A stretch of 64,000 nt of DNA from Amylostereum areolatum (lineage: Eukaryota; Basidiomycota; Agaricomycetes; Russulales; Stereaceae), in contig SAXG01000001.1 of assembly GCA_012932865.1 (NCBI GenBank), positions 795,693 to 859,692 on the forward strand, given 5' to 3'. The notes under the pieces are model-generated. The model was not told the DNA's origin. It was given only the letters and a program-made list of their open reading frames with translations, and searched no databases. Below are positions 11,547 through 21,431 of this stretch, piece after piece. Within the stretch, counting starts at the first letter, position 1. The number at the start of each line of letters is the position of its first letter. A program made the position numbers and the translations under genes.

Positions 11547-12899
11547 ATGGACAAGACATCGCATCTCTCCCTCATCCTCGATTTATCGCCAACGCAATGG
11601 CATCTCTCCGCCGATCCCACCAATTCTTCACCCCTCTCCTTCAAAACGTTCCTTTCTCATGTACTCACGTTCGTCAACTCCCACATCGCATCTAAACCAG
11701 AGAATACCCTTGCCGTCTTTGGCGCCTTTCCTGGAAAGAGGTGACAATATTATGCCCATGAGATGCATCCTGTTATAACGTGGCGTTTTAGCGTTATGCT
11801 ATACTCTTCCATCGACCAAAAATCAGATGCGCACGAGGATGTCATGGGCGACCCCAACTCATACAGGCCCTTCCGCCTCATCGACTCGGTCGTCGCTCAG
11901 AATGTGGAGAGAGAGTTCGAGCACATGAGCCATGCGACCGAGGAAGGTACGCTCATTAACCTGTCCTTCGACCGTTTCCCAATCGTGTACGACCACAGCA
12001 CCTCTTGCTCTTGTCGGTGCACTAACCAAGGCTTTATGCTGCAAGTACTTCGTTCCATCGTGCTTGTGCATTATCTACAATCGCAGCAGATATCAACCGC
12101 ATAACCCATCCGACCACTGGAAGCCCCCTTGAAGATCCGTCCAACTTCGCCGACCCCCGCATTCTCATCCTCTCCGTCTCTCCCGACCTCTCAGCGTCCT
12201 ACATCCCCGTTATGAACTCTATATTCTCTGCTCAAAAATTGGTGCACTCCTCTCGTTTCATCGTGCCTTAAAGTTTCACATTGACGCCGCCCAAAACAGA
12301 AAGTCACCATCGACGTTTGTAAAGTCTACGGTCCCGACACAGTTTTCCTACAGCAAGTCGCACATCTCACAGGTGGTTCCTATATTTATCTCGAGAAACG
12401 CGATGCATTACTTCAATATCTTCTCGTATGTCACGTTGTTTTCTTTCCCCCCTCTGGTCCTCACAATCGTCTGCGCAGATGACGTTTCTGCCCCCGCCAT
12501 CTATGCGAAAGTTCATCACCGTGCCCACCCAAGACAAGGTTGATTTCCGCGCTGCCTGCTTCTGCCACAAAAATATCGTCGATATTGCATTTGTGTGCTC
12601 TGTGTGCCTCTCCAGTATATACCCTCTCTTTCATTATCACCATGTCGCATACACTAACCTGCAATCATCAGTCTTTTGCTCTCCAGTTCCAGTGTGTTCA
12701 ACGTGTCGGCAAGTCATGTTATCCACCCCCTGCACCTTTTTTTCACAAAGCTATTCACAGGACTAAATTCCCAATCAAAACGCTTCAACGACTGAACGCA
12801 TCTCGACCCGCCACATCTGCAAATGGCTCTCCACGACCCAATGGGACACCCAAATCAACACCGCCGCTCCGACAAAACATGCAAAGTAGCTTACGATGA
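11547..12899 (+). CDS. TFB4: TFIIH subunit TFB4 (p34 family)
   Basis: TFB4 is a structural subunit of the TFIIH core used in transcription initiation and nucleotide excision repair. The first exon, from ATG 11547, reads SHLSLILDLSPTQWHLSA and ENTLAVFGAFPGK, the start of the family's von Willebrand A-like domain. Later exons give SVMLYSSID, APLALVGALTKALC/YINRITHP, RILILSVSPD, SYIPVMNSIFSAQKL, VTIDVCKVYGPDT and TGGSYIYLEKRDALLQYLL. The C-terminal zinc finger is ACFCHKNIVDIAFVCSVCLS then FCSPVPVCSTCR. The tail KFPIKTLQRLN ends at 12899. About 335 residues. Two introns (12041-12089 and 12709-12760) use GC instead of GT donors (GCAAGT), and both are needed to keep the conserved frame. Confidence 0.93.
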
Positions 12900-13138
12900 A
12901 CGCCCCGCTTTTGCTGTTTTCATACTCACGGATCGCAGTCTGTAGCATATGCATATGTATACTAATATAGCTTCTCTATTCATCCAATTCTGGCCATCGG
13001 GAGATGAACATTACGATAGCATTTAGCAAGTGTAGCAGAAGCGACCTTCGTCGGACAATAGTCGCGATACGTCTTCAAGTAAGACGGTCGGTCTGGCATG
13101 TAGGTCTACAACGACTCGGATGGTCGGATGACCTATAG

Positions 13139-14908
13139 CTAGATCAAGGGAAGCGATGTGATGTAGATTGGTGGATGTTCGTCGTCCGTATACGAGTGCG
13201 ATGGATTGCGCAGGATAGTGGTCTATAGCCCAAGACGAGTTAGATATTGAAGCGGGTACGGACGAGGATATGTGAGCTACCTTCGGCTTGGGATGCACGG
13301 AAGACGCGTGCGCGATTGCCATGGTAGGGGTGGTGAAAGCGCACCACAATCGAGCTGAAAACGCGCTGATTAGGTGGGACAGCAAACAACCTAGCACTAT
13401 CTACTCACCCTTACTAGGTTCGACCTGCTTCCTCAACAGCAAGATACCGGCATCCGGCTGTGGTTCACCGCGTGCTTTCCACTTCACTGTCAATAACGGT
13501 CAGCTTGGCTATATGCGCAAGGGGACATCATATCCTACAGTAGAACTTGTCCACGAGCACGGATCGTAGAATCTCGTGCATGTCGCCATCGGGCTCTTCT
13601 TCCAACTCGTCTGCGATTGTCTTCGCAAGGGCACTTTGCATGATAAGCTCGCCTTGCCCGGATATACTACATGCCATGCGATTGTCGGCCCAACAACCTG
13701 CTCCATATATCGCTGCCTGTCGAGGGGTCAGATCCGTTAAATCAGAAGGACAATACGACATACAACTCACCTCTCCCACTCGACCAGGAGGCTTCAGCAG
13801 GAGACCGCCACTGGCTATACACGTGAGACTGAGGGATAAACCGGACAGAATACCGAACGCACCTCGATACACCCGCAGCGAAGGATTCTGCACAGTCAAA
13901 GACGACCGCACCAACCGTGTCCTGTCTTGCCCTCAGCGCGTCCCTCATTTGTCCGACCTCCGGACCTGTAGCCTCGACCGCGCCGTTCTTCTCCAACTTT
14001 TTCAACGAATCGTATCGCCCTCTCCACATCTCCCACTCCTTCCTTGCCCTTTCCGACACCAACGCATCCTCCGCGACCCTCCCGACTCCATTCTCGATCG
14101 CGAGCTTGTCCGCGCCCCCGCCCACGATAATAAGCGGGGGCACGCGTCCAAGCGCGTCCGGTCTTCGTCGTCCCTCCAACACCGTCCGTGCCAGCCTGAT
14201 CGGATTCTTGACAGAGTCGACCGCGCCGACCGCGCCAAAATGACCATCGGACCCCGCCATGATCGCGGCATCGCACTCGACGTGACCCAGGAGAGTTAGA
14301 TTCGAGCCGTAACCTGCGTTGAGAGCGGGCGCGTTCTCGAGAGTAGATACCACGCTCGTGATCGTCGATAACGCGTCAGCGTCGGGTAGGAGAGGGGCAG
14401 GGACCTGCAGAGCAGTACGCAAGGCGGCGCGTACAGGTGCGTCTTCGCCCGGCGGGTGAAATCCTGCCCCTGCGTGCGCAGCAATGAGGTAGAAAGGTGG
14501 TGGCTCTACTGCTTGTGGGGATGAGATAGACGATATCGCTGTCGATGACGAGGATGTGGATGCACGCGTGCGAGGCGGGGTATACGGCGCCGGAACGAAG
14601 GGTTTGCTTGCAGATTGGAATGGGCCTGGAGCTGGGAGACGGGCGTTGGCAAGCATTTCGGGAGTAATGACGGGCGGCGGTGGAGGCTGAAAGAAGGCCT
14701 CCGAAGATGTAGGTGTGAATGAGCGCCAGCTCCTGTGGTCGTCCGAGGGTAGAAATGGCTGGGTGGCGGGGACGAAGGGCCCAGGCTGCCATGGGAGCTT
14801 GAATTTGCTCATCTGGGCTTCTGAGGGTGGAGGTGAGTTGGGGTATACAGATGGAGCCATGTCCGTGGGTGAGCTCGACGAGGTTGACGAGGGTTCGTCG
14901 TTGGACAT
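13139..14908 (-). CDS. Taspase-like threonine aspartase (asparaginase family 2)
   Basis: This is an Ntn-hydrolase of the asparaginase-2/taspase family, which cuts itself before a threonine. The N-terminal ~135 residues are a Pro/Ser-rich extension with a repeated motif (PGPF..A..PF.P at residues 42 and 94). The enzyme begins FYLIAAHAGAGFHPPGE and continues ALNAGYGSNLTLLGHVECDAAIM, GAVGAVDSVKNPIRLAR and ARQDTVGAVVFD, where T of DTVGAVV is the expected nucleophile. After introns come SGGLLLKPPGRVGE and AAIYGAGCWAD. The C-terminus includes FTTPTMAIAHASSVHPKPK. A final intron with a CTAAC branch point moves the stop to 13139 (ending ITSLPLI). If it is retained the frame runs to 13023. Taspase rather than plain isoaspartyl peptidase is suggested by the C-terminal half; substrates are unknown. 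Confidence 0.82.
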
Positions 14909-15060
14909 GCTGTTGAACGAGTATATCGTGGACTACGCTGAGGCCACTGAGACTGAGACCACCGCGGCAATCGCCGGCCTTCTGCCTTCAGGTGGTTCGG
15001 TTTCCTTACTTGTCGTCAAACGTATTTACATGTATCCACTACTACTATCTAGAAAGGACC

Positions 15061-16543
15061 TCAGACAATCCCGCTCAAGTCAAACGCGCCACCTTCTCCT
15101 TTCACCGCGACACCCTTCTCCGTCACAATCGCGCTGATAAGCTCTGCAGGCGTAACGTCAAAACTTGGGTTGTAAATATCGTCGAGACCTTCAGGGGTGA
15201 TCATCACAGCCGCCTGCTCTTTTTTGCCTTGCGCATCTACTGAAGGAGGATAGAGCGCACCGCGCACAATGCATGCCTCGAGCGGTGGTCGATGCTCGAT
15301 CGGTATGCTACGACGAGATTCAGACCACAGCGACCGGGAAGACAACTTGCACGTCTGCGTACCTCGCGCCCGACTCGATGTCAAGGTCCACAGTTGTTAT
15401 CGGAGCAACGACAATAAATGGGATACCGTGACGTGCGGCCAATACGGCAGCGTTGTATGTTCCAATCTGTATAGAAACGCGATGAGCATCGTTCGAGAAA
15501 AACAAGTATGCATCCATGCCTTATTCGCAGTATCGCCATTCTTGGCTATCCTGTCGGCGCCCACCGCTGATCGAGATGTTAATAACAACTTTGCGTAAGC
15601 AAAGCTGTCAACTCACCGACTGCATGGATAGTATGATGTTGGAACAACGAACCGACCATGGTGTCAACAATCATCGTGTGAGGTATTTGGAGGGTCTTGA
15701 GCTCTAGGGCGGTCAGCCTATCGTACGAATACTCTGGTCAATCTATAGGTCGAAACAGACATGTCAACACTAACCGGGAGCCCTGATGATACGGAGCCGT
15801 CTGCGTGAAGTATGCCCGTCCGAGCTGCCCAGTCTCGTGCAAGTAGGTGATGAGACCGAGAGCTGTCCCATATCCCTGTAATAATTCCGCATGAGCAAGA
15901 TGAATAAGTAGGAGATAACGTGGCAGGCGCACCGATGTAGCGAGCGATCCTGTGTTGCAAACCGTGAGGACGTTTAAGCCGGTACCCGCGCCACCGGCCT
16001 TCTTGACCGACTCAGCAAGCCACTCTCCACCCCACCGTGACATCTCCTTGTTCCGCCCGACGTCTTCGTCCGCAACAAGTTTACCGTCATCGACGAGATC
16101 TTGCGCGACGATTGTCGTATCTTTGCCAGCATCGATTCCAGCTTGGAGCGTACGTGCGAGCCGACGAGTTGCAGCCCCAAGATTAACTGCAGTTGGGCGT
16201 GCAGTGACAAGGAAATCGAGAATGGGAACCACGTGCGCTTTGAGAGCGTCCGGAGAGGAAAGAAAAGGCCGGCGTTGGTGTCGCAGCGAGTGATCGGGAC
16301 AGATGCTGGGAGAATGCAAGTGCAGCCAGGGATGCGATAGCTGGTGCACCTCTGATCTATCAGATGTAGGTTAGGAATTACGCATCGAGACGAGGATTGT
16401 AACCGACCTTCATAGACTTGATCGCTTCATGTGCCTTGTTCGACAGTGTCGATCTCCAACCACTCAGAGGTATGGGGTAGAAGTAGTTGGTTGATAATTT
16501 CAATCTTGTCTTCAGATGTCCTGATAGAAGTGAGAGACGCCAT
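15061..16543 (-). CDS. MRI1: Methylthioribose-1-phosphate isomerase, two apparent frameshifts
   Basis: MRI1 converts methylthioribose-1-phosphate to methylthioribulose-1-phosphate in methionine salvage. The start [16 protein letters not shown] is at 16543. The frame leads to [10 protein letters not shown], but AHEAIKSMK continues in another frame: one extra base in the CC pair at 16434-16435. After an intron the sequence is [19 protein letters not shown]. It then shifts again at an A-run (16263-16266), where one base too many separates it from [19 protein letters not shown]. Downstream it is clean: [11 protein letters not shown], the active-site cysteine in [56 protein letters not shown], ending FDLSGIV. 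Conservation on both sides of each break argues for sequencing error or very recent mutation. Confidence 0.9.
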
Positions 16544-17919
16544 GGGTGCGGTGGTCGTGGTGGTCGAGACTCGATGTGATGAGCAGATGTTACGGAGAGT
16601 GCAAAATGAGCTCTGTAGGACACAAATTGCGTCATTGACCTTAAATTAAGGTTAGGTTTACAACCAACTGAGCAAGTTGTGTAAATAGGTTGCACGACGA
16701 ACGGCAGCCATTCGCACTGTACAGTACGATTACATGTGAATGTCCGTGAGTCTGAGGATACGCGGCCAAGGAGGACAAGAAAGAAAGCTAGGGAGCAAGC
16801 CGACGTCTATGTGTGGCACGTCGACGTCAACATCCAGAGCTCCGGTCGACCCTAGAAGCGAGGAGTTTGATGTGGGCCAAAGCAGCGTCAGATGAAGGGC
16901 TCACCAGACGAATGAAGAAGCAAATCAGCTGGCTACTCTCGACGATCCGGTGTTTCTCCAAGACCACACAAGAAAGGAAGAGATCGCGATCTGTACCGGC
17001 TTAGGTCCGCCACCTTGTTGTTTGCCTTGTGTGGTTCGCCCAGCGACGGCTATGATACCTCAAGGAGGCTCAAGGACTTCAGGCCTCAGGCCACAAACTG
17101 CAGATCGCAATCGAGGAACTGCGCTACTACCTGAGGGGATCGGTGCATCACATCCGCCCGCAGCTGTCGAGCGAGGCGACAGCCGCAATGCTGACAGGGC
17201 AGCATTCTGAGAGGCTCCCATGCCTATGCCATAGAGGCCATGGGCGTGCCAGGTGCGGCGGGGACAGTACTTTCGACGACGCATATTGCCGGGAGCCGGG
17301 AGCTGAAGCTTAGGAGCAGTTTGGCTGGTGTGAGTAAGGACGTGAACATAAAGCAAGGAATGACGGGGCTGTTCGGCAGGGGCGGTGTCGTAGAGCGGTG
17401 GGTACGTGGTGGAGACGGGGAAAGAGGGAGAGCCGGCCGGAAAGGTCGTGGGAAAGTGGAAAGAGGCGGAGGAAGAGGGAATTTTTTCTTTAGAGCAGGT
17501 TGAACTCGACCGCTGCGTTCTGCTCGAGCCCCCTTACTCTATGACTGTGACTGCAAACAGGTCTGCTCGCCTTTCTTTTCATTCTCTCGTTGGCCTCAGC
17601 GCTCATCTCTCTTTCTTATATAGACTCCTACATCTGACTGCAACCATTCTCTTCGGACCGCCTGCATTCCTCCTCTTCGACACCGACAGACCCCCTTAGA
17701 ACCCGCCCCTCCCCTCAGCTCTCTTCTCGCTCTCTTTTCTTTAGCTATCTCATGGGATAAATTATCTACTCCTACCAGGCATCAGCTCGTCTGCTCAGGG
17801 ACTCGATTCTTTAGACGTCAACAAAACCAGAAAACTCAGCCGCCAGCATCACACCCAGCCGCCGACGCCACTTCCCCTCGTTACCTCTACCATCGATACC
17901 CTAATTCATCTCTGTTAGG
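16544..17919. other. Intergenic region, MRI1 / 17.9-kb gene
   Basis: About 1.4 kb with no recognisable gene. The part near 17,500-17,900 is pyrimidine-rich on the plus strand, as expected for a fungal core promoter ahead of the gene at 17920. Confidence 0.5.
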
Positions 17920-19619
17920 ATGCACGCTCTTCGGCCATCCTCGCTTTTTCGCCCGTCCAGCCGCCCTACCTCCCCCATCCCCGTTCCCACCGCCAACGGC
18001 GCCCCTCGCTCCGAGAGCGTCGGGCCTGTCGACAGGGCACCTCGCTCCCTCGCCAAGCTTTCCCTCACGAGCTTCCGGACGCCCCTCTCCCGCCCCAGCA
18101 CAGGTCTCAGCAGGACCAGCATGCTGCCATTACTCAAGACGGCTCTTACCTTGAGGTTCTCAGTCTCAAACTGAGCGAAGTGGTTTCGAGGGCCTTAGGC
18201 ACAACCGACGGGACCCGCCGCTCCACACGAGCAGCTCAACGGGCGGCGTCCGATCCCCCCTGGCCGTGGGCATGCGCTCGGTGCCCTCATTGAAACGTGT
18301 GTGCCATCGTGTTTCGTGTCTACTCGTTGATTGACGCCACCTTGCAGCGAGCTGAACTGCTTCTCGCGGTAACCCCCATCTCCGGAAGGCGGTACTTCGC
18401 ACGTTACAGCGTCCCCTCTCAACGCTGTTGACCACATTGTCCTCGCAACTCCTTCCCTTACTCTCTTCTCCCTGCCTTTACCACGCCGTCGGCGCCGACG
18501 TCTCAAAACCCGAGCTTGACCCCTGTGCAAACTCACGCACTCGGTCTCGCTATGTTCGCCGGCGAACTGCTTGAGACATTCGACGACCTAGGACTCGGCC
18601 TTGATGCGGACGTCAGAGGCGACGGACTGAAATCCGTTCGGGAGAGTTTAGGCTTCGGTGGTGCGCAGAGTGATCAACCCGATCGTAGCTGGAATCAAGT
18701 CCGAGCTCCTCCCCCTCATCGAGGCAGTCGAGCAGCCCTCCTCTGGCACGAACTGCCAACGGAAATCCAACGTTGCCTAAGTCGACGTCATCGAAGCCCG
18801 GAGTGTCTCAGCACCATGCGCTTGCATCCCTCCAGGTGGTCATGCCTATATATGCGCGCACGCTATCCCGCTGCTTTGCAGTTCCGACAACTCATTCTAC
18901 TTTGGCAACGTTCATCATTTCCCTAGCGTGGCGAGCGCTTGTTGCTCTGTCGCACCGCGTTCCCGTTCCACCCTCTCCGCCTACATCACCGCCTCTCACG
19001 CCTGGGCTACCAAAGAAGACTCGGTCAAACACCCCGCCGACGACGCCCCCTTCCACCAAGTTCATACTCAAGCTACCAGCCTCACGGCCGCCATCGCCTC
19101 CTGCCCCACGCGCATTTCCGAGCGTTGCGGCCGACGCGAGGACGCTCTTCGACTTGCTCAACATGCTACCGCGGCCCACTACCGAGTTACCGAGCCACAC
19201 GACTTGCCCGCGAGGCCGTAGATGACGCCTTCAACGGCTTGCAGGCGCTCGTCGCGCTCCTGGAACTTGAAGCAACTAGCGGTGTCCGGGCGGGACCCCG
19301 CGGAGGTCGCGAAGGAGCTTGTGGCACTCACCGTTGAAGCTGCCAACGCTCATCGCGCTGCCAGGTGCTCTTGAACGCAGTTCGTACTTCCATATCATAG
19401 CTCGGGATGGCGAAACAGTAGCAGGCATGTTAGGCATGTCCGAGTCGGAATACCGGCAAGGGTGTTTGGCAGGCTTTGGCCGTGCAGAGGAGTGTACGAC
19501 CGCCGTTGGACAGCGAGCACTGGACGTGCTTGCGGCGGAGCCTGGCCTTACCAGCGGAGCCTGCCGCACAGGCGGTCGTATTGTGGTTGACGAACGAGGT
19601 CGCGGAGGCGGAGGCGTGA
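17920..19619 (+). CDS. Conserved basidiomycete protein, frame broken about ten times
   Basis: The protein starts MHALRPSSLFRPSSRPTSP at 17920 and ends NEVAEAEA at 19617-19619. I recall this pattern as a conserved basidiomycete protein without a function. Recognisable blocks sit in different frames: DGSYLEVLSLKLSE, APHEQLNGRRPI.PGRGHALGALI, NPHLRKAVLRTLQRPLSTLL, TPVQTHALGLAMFAGELLETFDDLGLG, RRVINPIVAGIKSELLPLIEAVE, KSTSSKPGVSQHH, LASLQVVMPIYAR, SLAWRALVALSHR, LFDLLNMLPRP, LAREAVDDAFNGLQALVALLE, DPAEVAKELVAL, LPTLIALPGALE and YRQGCLAGFGRAEECTTAVG. Moving between them needs about ten one-base corrections, nine of them removal of one base. One intron follows GALIE. The protein looks helical and possibly membrane-associated. 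It could be a pseudogene, but the block-by-block conservation favours sequence errors. Confidence 0.6.
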
Positions 19620-20141
19620 CCTAGCCGGCCGTTGTGTGCATTGCGCGTTTGGGTTCTGGCATTATTTCACCTCTGGTTCAGTTCATGGACATACACGAAT
19701 GGCCTTCGCAGGCACGGATGGCTTATACATCTACGTGACCTGGACATATAATATCCTTATGATTATCTCCCATCTAGTGGACGACTTCGTCGGGGTGGTA
19801 AGTCACGTCGGCGGTCGCCATTCCTTCGACCGAGTATCTAACTGCTCGCCAGGTGGCTCTCCCGTTAAGTATTGCGCCAAGTACTCCTGAACATGGTTCC
19901 GTCCCGTTCCATTGATATTCAGAGCCGTCACAAGTGTCAGGACTCAATAAATAAGTACCCCCGAGCTCTCTCATCTACATATGAGTCCGTTCCGACTGCC
20001 GGACGTTCCCTGGAAGTACGTCGACTTCGTTCATCTGCCAGAAGCCCAATCCAAACAGCTGCCTCGACAGGACCTGTGATGACCTGCGAGGCGTGACGGC
20101 TACAGGCTGCTACGGGTCCAGTCGGAAATATAGTAGCTCAT
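19620..20141. other. Intergenic or uncertain gene start
   Basis: No confident coding sequence. The next gene may begin in this stretch, but frame breaks nearby prevent placing its start. Confidence 0.4.
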
Positions 20142-21289
20142 GTGGCCGTTGAAATAGTTGAGAACGTCAACGGACGTCGCGAGGAAAAGCATGTGGCTTT
20201 GGAACCGCTAACATCATGTGTTTGTCCTGATGCAGCGCTGTATATTCCTGTGAGAATTGTGGGAAATCTCCAGACGACATTGTGGGTTTTTCTGTTGTTC
20301 GAGTGTCCTTCGTGCGATCTACGAGTGAGTGTCCGTCTGCGATCCTCCCGTGCGACCCGAAGCGGCCCGGTACAACTCTGGTGAGTAAAGCTCCCACCAT
20401 CTTTCATAAGTATGTACAACGGCCAACTCTTGACTTCGCAGATCTCTGCCTCTTTCAATTTTACCTTGTGGACATTGTTCCTGGTCATTCTGTCACTGGT
20501 TCCTTTCCTTTATCCGGATCCGCAACGCCAGCCTTCCCATCGTGAGGAAAGCTCGATCGGGCCCGTCGTCGTCCTGTGGTTCTCTCAAATTTCTTACACC
20601 ACTCCGTTGGCGTGGGGCACGACAGCACATTTTCGGTGAAAAGAAAGCGCTCGTGGGGCTGCCAGCAAGGTGCATCCACGGTGCCATCACCTGAACGGCC
20701 TCCCATTGTTGAACACCCTCGAATCAGCTAGCCTATGGCGACTTCTTTGTTTAGTCCTCTATATTCCTCTCGGAAAAATCCATCTCTTTCATATTCGGGC
20801 GTACTCACGCCTCACGATCAGTACAAGCCACGGGCGGATACCCTCAGTCACGCGATGTTCAAGACCCCGGCTATTGGAGCGTGCGTTTCCTGCTCGTCAC
20901 CACCTCCCATCGCGAACAATCACGACCTTACTTTGGAACGCAGGCCAATCCAGGTATGCCGCCCCTCGTGGCACTCTGATCTTGACTTATTGGACTGTGC
21001 TACAATCGTTCCCTCCATGAGGTGTCCCTCTGTCATTACCAAGATCGGCGTGGCAATCTGGGTCACGCTGCCACAAGCACCTGCACATTATTGTCTCGAT
21101 ACGGAAAAACGTAGGGGTCTCCTCTTGCAATTTCCTCTCATTAATGAACCAGAGAGACATCTTCAGAACTTTCAGCTCCAGGTCCGCATCATTCTACTTC
21201 CGAGGTGGTCAGCGCGGATACATGACGGCAGCTTTCCAGTCGTTCCCATTCGAAGACGCAAGGCGGTGGCGATGATCTATGAAATATAG
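20142..21289 (+). CDS. Unknown protein with hydrophobic segments, frame broken
   Basis: I do not recognise this family and its ends are uncertain. An exon reaching GNLQTTLWVFLLFECPSC is followed by an intron (GTGAGTAAAG..TTCGCAG at about 20381-20441). Then comes a hydrophobic segment, SASFNFTLWTLFLVILSLVPFLYP, and SSIGPVVVLWFSQISYTTPLAWG. Further on, a stretch ending ISLAYGDFF meets an in-frame stop at 20752. The clear continuation SPLYSSRKNPSLSYSGVLTP, HDQYKPRADTLSHAMFKTP lies one base ahead. The last open stretch ends MIYEI at 21289, but the true end may lie downstream. Similar frame damage in the neighbour to the left suggests a common, technical cause. Confidence 0.35.
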
Positions 21290-21333
21290 CTTCCATTGGG
21301 TACGCAACCTCGAAAATATCCCGCTTGCACCCA

Positions 21334-21340
21334 TATAAAG
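21334..21340 (+). promoter_or_regulatory. TATA box of the GH55 gene
   Basis: TATAAAG lies 92 nt upstream of the GH55 ATG, within the usual distance for a fungal TATA element allowing for a short 5' UTR. Confidence 0.5.
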
Positions 21341-21431
21341 CCTGCGTGTCCGCAGTGCGGTGGTTTCAGCGTTCCCGTCTTGCCCTCTCCTGTCGACGCT
21401 GTAGAACAGCCATCACCTGGAGAATCCGGTG

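Noticed and set aside
13547..14299. 250-residue plus-strand frame opposite the taspase gene
   Set aside because: The minus strand carries clear conserved enzyme sequence; this is a GC-rich shadow.
18190..18660. Programmed +1 frameshifting (TTAGGC resembles the yeast Ty1 slip context)
   Set aside because: Sites vary in context and the gene would need about ten events. The reading needed (skip a G) is not the Ty1 mechanism. Sequencing insertions explain it more simply.
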